Assembly (NCBI RefSeq): GCF_036867415.1
Contig: NZ_JBAJHU010000002.1
Coordinates: 124,001-188,000 of the forward strand
Direction of reading: 5' to 3'
Length of the DNA: 64,000 nt
Origin: Rossellomorea sp036867415
Lineage (GTDB): Bacteria > Bacillota > Bacilli > Bacillales > Bacillaceae_B
This document shows positions 58,132 through 64,000 of the stretch, piece after piece. Under the pieces are notes generated by a model. That model had not been told where the DNA came from, made no database searches, and saw only the letters and a program-made list of their open reading frames with translations. Each line of letters begins with the position of its first letter. Position 1 is the first letter of the stretch. The translations under genes were made by a program, and so were the position numbers.

Positions 58132-59253
58132 TTATACGTTATCCGCTTTCCTGTCTTCCGTCTTCTTAATAAGGACAGAACCCGTCTTCGTTTCCGCAAA
58201 CAGATGAAGCTTTTCTTCGGCATCAGTTTTCCGGTTGAAGCGAATATGCTTTTGAACGACATCATTCTTTTCTTCGACGACGTCGATGCCTTCAAGCTCC
58301 ATCTTGAATCCTCCGAAGTTGGATTTCGCTTCCCCCGAAATGTTGATGCGGGACGGTACATAGATATCGACACTTCCCGTTACCGTTTTGGCATGCAGCG
58401 TGTCGGCTTTGTCTCCGGTCAGGACGCAGACGATGTTCCCGTTCAGCGATTGTGCATCTGTATACTGGATATCGCCTTCGACCTGAACCTTCCCATTGAT
58501 CGATTCAGCTTCGATTTTTTCAGCTTTGGCGTTCTCAACCGTGATTGCTCCGTTCGATGTCTCCACTTCTGCTTTCTTGCTGGTCAAATGGTCGATCTGG
58601 ATTTTCCCGTTGGCTGATTTCGCCCGGAAGTAGTCGGCCTCGATATGATCAGCCTTCAGACCGCCGTTGAACAGCCGCACGGAAATCTTCTCATACTGAT
58701 GCTTCGGTATATATAACTTCGAATCCACCTTCATCCACTTCAGCTGGGTGGAGAAATAGAGTGTTTCTTCATCAACCGCAAACGAGGTGTTCTCCATGAA
58801 TTGCTTGCGCGCTTCTTCACGGTCTTCCGTGCGGTACACTTTCGCCTGGCACTCGACCCTTACTTCTTCACCATCCCATGGAATAAGTTCCACTTTCCCG
58901 TTTGCCACATCCACATCCACCTTTTTGAAGGCCGTGTCAGGCTGCTGGAAAACGTGTGATACTTCGACTGACTGGTTCCACTGGAAATCGAAGTCGAAGT
59001 TCTTTATTTTAGAAAAAGCGGTATTCATGAAATCCAGGAGTTTATCCTTTGTTTTATCTGTTTTATAGCCATGGCTTCTGTCGCCTTTTTTCTCTTCTTG
59101 AAAAATGGATACGAATTCATCAAGGAAATCCTTTTCTTTTCCCTTTGATGGTTCAGTTTTCTTGTCAAGTGCTTCCAGGAGTGTCAATGCTTCCTGTGCA
59201 GTGAGCGTCCCTTTTTCCACCATATCAAGAATTCGTTTGCGTTCTTCATTCAT
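58132..59253 (-). CDS. yvlB: YvlB, DUF4097 (adhesin-like beta-helix) protein with SHOCT-like N-terminus
   Basis: 373 aa. N-terminal short helical domain ERKRILDMVEKGTLTAQEALTLLEAL resembles SHOCT/LiaF-associated repeats. The rest is a DUF4097 right-handed beta-helix with recurring units such as SANGKIQIDHLTSKKAEVETSNGAI and ESINGKVQVEG. No signal peptide, so it is likely cytoplasmic or peripheral. AAGGGGATG-type site precedes the ATG. Second gene of the yvlABCD operon. Confidence 0.88.
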   Translation of the reverse strand: MNEERKRILDMVEKGTLTAQEALTLLEALDKKTEPSKGKEKDFLDEFVSIFQEEKKGDRSHGYKTDKTKDKLLDFMNTAFSKIKNFDFDFQWNQSVEVSHVFQQPDTAFKKVDVDVANGKVELIPWDGEEVRVECQAKVYRTEDREEARKQFMENTSFAVDEETLYFSTQLKWMKVDSKLYIPKHQYEKISVRLFNGGLKADHIEADYFRAKSANGKIQIDHLTSKKAEVETSNGAITVENAKAEKIEAESINGKVQVEGDIQYTDAQSLNGNIVCVLTGDKADTLHAKTVTGSVDIYVPSRINISGEAKSNFGGFKMELEGIDVVEEKNDVVQKHIRFNRKTDAEEKLHLFAETKTGSVLIKKTEDRKADNV

Positions 59254-59282
59254 AACGTTTCATCCCCTTATCAATTTGTTCA

Positions 59283-59597
59283 TTACAGAAGTACTTTGAT
59301 TCCTTTGTAGACGTTCCAAATGACGATGATGATATTGATCAATATAAACAGGCCGACCGTCACCAGTAAAAAGATCGGAAGTCCTGAGCCTGTTGCAAAA
59401 ATTCCTATATCCAAAAAGATTCCTGCGAACAGGAACGGAATCGCGATGATCGGTATGATGTGAGAAAGCAGTGCCGCTTTGGCATCTTTCTTTACATGCG
59501 GGTTCTCTGCTACGAAATAAACGATGATTGGAAAGATAAATCCTGCAAAAAATATACTAAAATAGCAAAGCGCTGATAATACCTTGTTGGTCTCCAT
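59283..59597 (-). CDS. yvlA: DUF4870-like membrane protein YvlA
   Basis: 104-aa protein with three transmembrane segments (VLSALCYFSIFFAGFIFPIIVYFVA, LSHIIPIIAIPFLFAGIFLDI, IFLLVTVGLFILINIIIVIW), DUF4870 family. The ATG at 59597 is 9 nt after AAGGAG; earlier in-frame ATGs overlap that site. First gene of the yvlABCD operon, behind a strong sigma-W-type promoter. Confidence 0.85.
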   Translation of the reverse strand: METNKVLSALCYFSIFFAGFIFPIIVYFVAENPHVKKDAKAALLSHIIPIIAIPFLFAGIFLDIGIFATGSGLPIFLLVTVGLFILINIIIVIWNVYKGIKVLL

Positions 59598-59622
59598 CTT
59601 CATCATCTCCTTTACTATTATT

Positions 59623-59648
59623 TACGATACGTTTCCCAAAAGGTTTCA
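59623..59648 (-). promoter_or_regulatory. Sigma-W-type promoter of yvlABCD
   Basis: Minus strand: TGAAAC (59648-59643), 16-bp spacer, CGTA (59626-59623). It matches the sigma-W consensus TGAAAC-N16-CGTA exactly. Located 26 bp before the yvlA start, with an AT-rich region after it. Confidence 0.9.
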
Positions 59649-59770
59649 TTCTCAAAAAATTCCTTCTATGATCATTTTCTCACAGGACATCTTTTGTTTT
59701 ACTCCATCTTAGGTCTGAGTTTTAGTGGGTTCGGGGGCGTGTTTTAGACGATGGTACGATGATAAAAATA

Positions 59771-59810
59771 AAAAAAGTTACATTCCGACTGTTGAAATGT
59801 AACTTTTTTT
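59771..59810 (-). terminator. Terminator of the small lipoprotein gene
   Basis: Stem AAAAAGTTACATT / AAATGTAACTTTTT with a short loop (59771-59810), followed on the minus strand by TTTTATTTTTATC. Confidence 0.8.
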
Positions 59811-59814
59811 GATG

Positions 59815-60255
59815 CTATTCACCCTGCTGCTCTTCCATCTTTATCTCCTTCAAGTGAGCTTCTGCTTCTTCGATCGATTTGAAATTATTGACATCAGTCA
59901 CTTCCACTCCATCTGTTTCGACTGCTACAAATCCATCGGAAGACTGAAGTATGTGAGCTTTTATTTCTTTGTTGTCTCTCACATTATATTTCTTCAAAAG
60001 TGCTGTCTTGCCTTTTTCCTCCATCGCTGTAAGTTCTGCAGCATAAGAATCAATGCTCATACCTGCTTGAATCCGCTCTTCTAACTTTTTACTTGTGAGC
60101 AGATCTTCTCCCACATCATCCTTTTCCTCTGCTTTTTCCGGCTCTTCAGTGGTTTCAGTGGCATTCTCTTCCTGTGGCTCGTCGCTTTCTGAACCGCACG
60201 CCGCAAGTAAGGGAAATGAGAAAAGAAGAATGCCGATAACAAGTAATTTCCTCAT
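59815..60255 (-). CDS. Small lipoprotein, unknown function
   Basis: 146-aa lipoprotein. Signal peptide MRKLLVIGILLFSFPLLAACGS with lipobox LAAC; the lipidated Cys is about residue 20. A Glu/Thr-rich linker (EPQEENATETTEEPEKAEEKDD) precedes a small C-terminal domain with HILQSSDGFVAVETDGVEV and FKSIEEAEAHLKEIK. No family is recognised. AAAGGAG is 7 nt before the ATG at 60255; an ATG eight codons earlier lacks it. It could be an extracytoplasmic sensor or binding protein. Confidence 0.75.
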   Translation of the reverse strand: MRKLLVIGILLFSFPLLAACGSESDEPQEENATETTEEPEKAEEKDDVGEDLLTSKKLEERIQAGMSIDSYAAELTAMEEKGKTALLKKYNVRDNKEIKAHILQSSDGFVAVETDGVEVTDVNNFKSIEEAEAHLKEIKMEEQQGE

Positions 60256-60395
60256 AAAATACTCCTTTCTTTTATTCACGAAATACTTCTCATATATTAT
60301 TTATCCTGCTGTATTTCTGTTAAACATGATAGATAGGGAACATCCCTCGTTGGAGGGGATAATTACAGCAGACAAATAGATCAGTAGATATACTG

Positions 60396-60436
60396 CAATA
60401 AAAAAGCCTGCAGACAACGTTCCATCTGCAAGCTTT
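60396..60436 (-). terminator. Terminator behind the metNIQ-M20 region
   Basis: 12-bp stem AAAGCCTGCAGA / TCTGCAAGCTTT with one mismatch (60403-60414 and 60425-60436); minus-strand tail TTTTTATTG. Closes the M20 peptidase gene and, probably, the whole met unit. Confidence 0.8.
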
Positions 60437-60448
60437 CATATTTATTGT

Positions 60449-61651
60449 CTATTGCCCCTGCCGGTCTTTGAACTCCTGCCGGATCTCCCCCAAAAGTGCT
60501 GAATCTGTCAAAAGTTCATATCCCGTCAACGCGAGTGCCTTCGCTCCTGTCAGCAGCGCCCGGTCACCCTCGGGGGACTTGGCGGCTTCCCTGAATTCGT
60601 TGGTATGGACGACGAGTGATTCGGGGCCGATTTTAATGTATGGGTGGATGGTCGGGACCAGCCGGCTGACGTTTCCGGCGTCTGAAGAACCGAGTCCTTT
60701 GCGTTCGGTTTCATCAAAAAACTCTCCAAGTGACTCGATCGATTGCTGGAACACTTTATCAAAACGGCGGTTCAGCTGGAAATGATCGACTTCGTTTTGT
60801 ATTTTGATGATGTTGACTTCTGTACCGGTGGCAAGAGCCGCTCCTTCAGCGACGGCTTTTACTTTTTTCGTGACTTCATTGCATGCTTCCCGCGTGGCTG
60901 CCCGGATATAGAAACGGGCTTTCGCATAGTCGGGGACGATGTTTGGTGCGTCTCCCCCATGGGTGATGACCCCGTGAATCCTTACGTCATCGGTCACGTG
61001 CTGGCGGAGGGCGTTGATGCCGTTGAACAGCTGAATGACCCCATCGAGGGCATTGATGCCGTCTTCGGGAGACGCTGCTGCATGGGCGGAGCGTCCTTTA
61101 AATTCAAAGTCCAGTGGATCGACTGCAAGCGTCTTCCCTGTCAGCGTTGTCCGGTTGTATGGATGTACCATCAGGCAGGCATCCACACCATGGAACAAGC
61201 CGGCATTCACAAAACTTCCTTTCGCACTGCCGTTCGGTCCCCCTTCTTCCGCGGGGGTGCCGAATACGACGACTTCACCGCCTGTTTCTTCAAGAGCGGA
61301 TGCGAGGGAGATGGCCGCTCCGCAGCTTGCCGTCCCGATGATGTTATGACCGCATGCATGCCCGAGTCCCGGAAGTGCGTCATATTCAGCCAGGTATCCA
61401 ATGACCGGTCCTTCTTTCCCTGAAGATTTCCGGGCGATGAATGCTGTTTCATGTCCCGCCACTCCCCGTTCGATTGAGAATCCGTGCGCTGCCAGCAGGG
61501 TGGTGAGCGTTTCTGAAGCAAAGAATTCTTCATTTCCGATTTCCGGTTTGTCGTGGATTTGATGGCTGATTGATACGAGTTTTACAGCCAGTTGATCCAC
61601 TGCTGAGACGATGTTCTTTTTACGATCGGCGACTGCGGTTGTCTGACTCAT
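60449..61651 (-). CDS. M20-family metallopeptidase / amidohydrolase
   Basis: Zn-dependent amidohydrolase of the M20 family, AbgB/ACY1L2-like branch (400 aa). Features: LVSISHQIHDKPEIGNEEF, the metal-site region YDALPGLGHACGHNIIG (His-Asp-type ligands), FGTPAEEGGPNGSAKG (catalytic Glu), FKGRSAHAAASPEDGINALD (dimer/lid domain start) and HTNEFREA (C-terminal His ligand). AGGAGGG precedes the ATG at 61651. It is 12 nt behind metQ, so it is probably part of the metNIQ operon and may hydrolyse N-acyl or N-methylated methionine derivatives; this is inference. Confidence 0.85.
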   Translation of the reverse strand: MSQTTAVADRKKNIVSAVDQLAVKLVSISHQIHDKPEIGNEEFFASETLTTLLAAHGFSIERGVAGHETAFIARKSSGKEGPVIGYLAEYDALPGLGHACGHNIIGTASCGAAISLASALEETGGEVVVFGTPAEEGGPNGSAKGSFVNAGLFHGVDACLMVHPYNRTTLTGKTLAVDPLDFEFKGRSAHAAASPEDGINALDGVIQLFNGINALRQHVTDDVRIHGVITHGGDAPNIVPDYAKARFYIRAATREACNEVTKKVKAVAEGAALATGTEVNIIKIQNEVDHFQLNRRFDKVFQQSIESLGEFFDETERKGLGSSDAGNVSRLVPTIHPYIKIGPESLVVHTNEFREAAKSPEGDRALLTGAKALALTGYELLTDSALLGEIRQEFKDRQGQ

Positions 61652-61663
61652 ATCTTTTCCCTC

Positions 61664-62500
61664 CTAATGTAATTCACTGACCGGCACAAATGTCGGAATC
61701 AGGGAATCTTTATATGTTTCTTTGATGTGTTCTGCTACGTCATCTTCCTGATAAAGCTCGACGATTTTTTTATACGTTTTGTTGTCTTTGTCTTTTTCCT
61801 GTGCGGCGATGATATTGATGAACGGCTTTGATTCTGCGCCTTCGATGTAGATGCTGTCCTCAACCGGCACAAATCCTGCTTCCACCGCCACACCGTTATT
61901 AATGATGGATGCCGCTACATCCGGCAGTACCCTTGGTGTTTGTGCAGCGACTACCTGTGTGAACTCCAGATTCTTTGGATTTTCTTTGATTGCTTCCAAT
62001 CCCTGTGACTGATCAAACCCTTCTTCAAGCTTGATCAAACCTGCTTCCTCCAACAGAAGCAGGGCGCGTCCCAGGTTTGTCGCTTCTTGCGGCACCGCCA
62101 CTTTACTGCCTTCAGGGATGTCTTCCACCGATTTATATTTTTCGGAGTAGATTCCCATTGGTGCGATGATTGTCGTCCCGATCGGTACGAGGTCCAGATT
62201 ATGTTCTTTTACAAAAGAGTCAAAGTACGAAATCGTCTGGAACGCATTCAGGTCGATATCCCCGTCTGCCAATGCCTGATTCGGTCTTACATAATCGGCA
62301 AACTCGACAATCTCGATTTCAATGCCTTCTTTGGCAGCTTTTTCTTTCATATAGTCCCAAATCGGTACGCCCGATCCGTTCACACCGACTTTTACCACTT
62401 TTTTATCTGCTGAACCGGAGGCACTGTCTCCCGAGCATCCGCTCAAAACGAGGGTGAATAATAATATGGCGATACTGGCTAAACTGATTGATTTTTTCAT
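61664..62500 (-). CDS. metQ: MetQ/NlpA-family ABC transporter binding lipoprotein
   Basis: Methionine-type solute-binding lipoprotein (278 aa). Signal peptide with lipobox LVLSGCSG (Cys about 22), then KVGVNGSGVPIWDYMKEKAAKEGIEIEIVEF and the conserved DLNAFQTISYFDSF. The family binds D/L-methionine and related compounds. It is 11 nt behind metI. A specialised ligand cannot be excluded, given the M20 peptidase that follows. Confidence 0.93.
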   Translation of the reverse strand: MKKSISLASIAILLFTLVLSGCSGDSASGSADKKVVKVGVNGSGVPIWDYMKEKAAKEGIEIEIVEFADYVRPNQALADGDIDLNAFQTISYFDSFVKEHNLDLVPIGTTIIAPMGIYSEKYKSVEDIPEGSKVAVPQEATNLGRALLLLEEAGLIKLEEGFDQSQGLEAIKENPKNLEFTQVVAAQTPRVLPDVAASIINNGVAVEAGFVPVEDSIYIEGAESKPFINIIAAQEKDKDNKTYKKIVELYQEDDVAEHIKETYKDSLIPTFVPVSELH

Positions 62501-62511
62501 GATATTCTCTC

Positions 62512-63174
62512 CTATCTTCTTCTGATGACTTTCGATAATGTATTTCCCGCGGTCTGAAGACCTTGGACCATCACGATTAGTATAATGACGGTCACGATCA
62601 TGACGGATGTTTCAAATCTCTGATAGCCATATGCGATGGCGAGGTCGCCGAGTCCTCCGCCGCCGACTGCCCCGGCCATGGCCGACGCCCCGACCAGCCC
62701 GATGGTCGCAATCGTGATATTGAGGACCAGTGTACTCAGGGCTTCCGGAATGAGGATCCCGAAGATGATCTGCCAAGGACCTGCACCCATGGATTCCGCT
62801 GCTTCTATCACGCCCGGCTCCACTTCTAGGAGCGAGCTCTCTACTAGTCTGGCAATATACGGTGCCGCAAACACGACAAGGGGGACAACCGCCGCAGCCG
62901 TTCCGATCGAGGTTCCCACTACCAATCTTGTAAATGGGATGATCGCCACCATCAAGATGATGAACGGAACCGAACGGAACACGTTGATGATGCTGCTCAG
63001 CACGGAGAAAATCGCTTTATTCTCAAGTAAATGACCCTTCCTGGTGACGACGACGATGATGCCGAGCGGAAGCCCGATCAATGTGGCAAATAACAATGAG
63101 AACGAGACCATCGCCACTGTATCCCACGTAGCTTCAATGATTCTCGGCCAAAATAACTCCCAATTAACTTGCAC
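62512..63174 (-). CDS. metI: Methionine-type ABC transporter permease
   Basis: Permease of 220 aa with five hydrophobic segments (TVAMVSFSLLFATLIGLPLGIIVVV, VFRSVPFIILMVAIIPF, AAVVPLVVFAAPYIARLV, IIFGILIPEALSTLVLNITIATIGLVG, TSVMIVTVIILIVMVQGL). The EAA loop is EAAESMGAGPWQIIFGILIPEAL. The GTG at 63174 is chosen: AGGTGGAG lies just upstream, and it overlaps the metN stop codon region. A GTG at 63189 is an alternative. Confidence 0.92.
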   Translation of the reverse strand: MQVNWELFWPRIIEATWDTVAMVSFSLLFATLIGLPLGIIVVVTRKGHLLENKAIFSVLSSIINVFRSVPFIILMVAIIPFTRLVVGTSIGTAAAVVPLVVFAAPYIARLVESSLLEVEPGVIEAAESMGAGPWQIIFGILIPEALSTLVLNITIATIGLVGASAMAGAVGGGGLGDLAIAYGYQRFETSVMIVTVIILIVMVQGLQTAGNTLSKVIRRR

Positions 63175-64000
63175 GTTTCTCCACCTCACTCACGAATAGC
63201 CGCTTCTGCCAATACTGTAAAATCTCTTCCGTTTCCTTCTCACTTCCAATGATCTGTACGATGAGATTCCCAAACGGCTTCCCTTGAAGCTCTGTGATCT
63301 GCCCGAATAATACATTGATGTGGGCACTGAAAGCTTTTGCCGTTTCGGATAAAATCGGTACGCCGGTAGAATCTCCTTTGAAAATCAAGCGGCAAATGCG
63401 CCCTTGTTTACTGTCATTCAATTTATCGAGTACCGACGCCGGCAGCTGATCGTTCATGACGCTCTTCACGAAATTTCTCGTCGTTGGGGTCTGAGGATTG
63501 GAAAAGATATCGAAGACGCTTCCTTCCTCGACGATTTCCCCATTCTCCATCACCGCCACTTTGTCACAGATTTCGCGGATCACCTGCATTTCATGGGTGA
63601 TCATCACAATCGTGATGCCGTACTCTTTGTTGATACGTTTCAGCAGGTTCAGGATCGATTCCGTCGTTTGCGGATCGAGGGCTGATGTCGCCTCGTCACA
63701 AAGCAGGATTGAAGGGGATGTTGCCAATGCCCTTGCAATACCCACCCTTTGCTTCTGTCCGCCAGACAGTTCATCAGGATAGTGCTTCGCTTTGTCTTCA
63801 AGCCCGACAAATGCCAATAATTCTTGTACTCTCTGATTGATTTTTTCCTTCGGCCATTTTGCCAGTTTCAGAGGATAGGCGATATTCCCCGAAACGGTCC
63901 GGGACTGAAACAGATTAAAATGCTGAAAGATCATCCCGATCCGGTGGCGTTCTTTCCTGAGATCGGCCGCCGACTGCTCTTTTAGGCTGCGGTCTTCGAT
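63164..64000 (-). CDS. metN: Methionine-type ABC transporter ATPase (N-terminus outside window)
   Basis: ATP-binding subunit of the MetNIQ importer. The gene runs off the window end at 64000; the N-terminal start and Walker A are not visible. Present: Q-loop MIFQHFNLF, signature LSGGQKQRVGIARAL, Walker B ILLCDEATSALDPQTTESI, H-loop IVMITHEM, and a C-terminal NIL-type regulatory domain (LIFKGDSTGVPILS...) that senses methionine. Its 3' end overlaps the start of metI. Any upstream SAM riboswitch would lie outside this window. Confidence 0.93.
   Translation of the reverse strand: MEDRSLKEQSAADLRKERHRIGMIFQHFNLFQSRTVSGNIAYPLKLAKWPKEKINQRVQELLAFVGLEDKAKHYPDELSGGQKQRVGIARALATSPSILLCDEATSALDPQTTESILNLLKRINKEYGITIVMITHEMQVIREICDKVAVMENGEIVEEGSVFDIFSNPQTPTTRNFVKSVMNDQLPASVLDKLNDSKQGRICRLIFKGDSTGVPILSETAKAFSAHINVLFGQITELQGKPFGNLIVQIIGSEKETEEILQYWQKRLFVSEVEKRAS

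Overview
The window is chromosomal DNA of a low-to-moderate-GC, endospore-former-like member of Bacillaceae (Bacillus sensu lato). This rests on conserved gene order known from Bacillus subtilis (ssrA-smpB-rnr-est-secG; cggR-gapA-pgk-tpiA-gpmI-eno; clpP; crh-whiA-yvcK-rapZ-yvcI; trxB-yvcD; hisZGDBHAF-hisIE; yvoF-ppaX-yvoD-lgt-hprK; yvlABCD), on strong AGGAGG-type ribosome sites, on a B. subtilis-like tmRNA tag, and on sites matching CtsR, CggR, TnrA and sigma-W consensus sequences. I cannot name the species from the sequence alone. Most genes lie on the minus strand.

Layout. 1-9.2 kb (mostly plus strand): an acetolactate-synthase-like gene paired with an aldehyde dehydrogenase, an acyl-CoA thioesterase, a composite repeat, and a proline catabolism unit (putB, P5C dehydrogenase, PucR-type regulator). 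9.2-14.3 kb (minus): accessory, partly decayed DNA with small unknown genes, a DUF421/CBO0543 membrane pair and a cardiolipin synthase. 14.4-19.6 kb: trans-translation and RNA decay (tmRNA, SmpB, RNase R), a carboxylesterase and SecG. 20.4-27.5 kb: the glycolytic operon under CggR, with a textbook tandem CggR operator. 27.7-33.2 kb: glutaredoxin, sigma-54 (SigL), an M42 peptidase with a peptide-binding lipoprotein, and tRNA-Arg(CCG). 33.4-43 kb: ClpP with a CtsR box, Crh, WhiA, YvcK, RapZ, a Nudix hydrolase, a GDSL hydrolase, TnrA, a short FbpA-like ORF, thioredoxin reductase and a TPR protein. 43.4-50 kb: a complete, tightly overlapping histidine operon. 50.6-56 kb: a PatB-type C-S lyase, then the hprK-lgt-yvoD-ppaX-yvoF operon. 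56.6-64 kb: an alpha/beta hydrolase, the sigma-W-type yvlABCD operon, a lipoprotein, an M20 peptidase and a methionine-type ABC importer (metQ, metI, and metN cut by the window end).

The most unusual signal is non-coding. At least six intergenic regions hold arrays of short motifs repeated at an exact fixed period. Five arrays have a 20-bp period (cores TCAGCATAAA, AGTGGCWTGA, TTCGATCATA, and GCGCAATTAT twice); one has a 25-bp period (13-bp palindrome TGTACCWGGTACA). In each, a short conserved core alternates with a spacer of constant length but variable sequence. The two GCGCAATTAT arrays bracket the his operon and share an identical 25-bp stretch. A seventh locus upstream of hprK carries inverted-repeat units spaced 51/61/51 bp. 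These arrays recur with different cores at operon boundaries, and I know of no named family that describes them; they are the best candidate here for an undescribed system.

Other structure: two elements with terminal inverted repeats (GAGGCWGGGACAAA type), a second nested hairpin repeat, and four TTAAAC...GTTTAA palindromes between est and secG.
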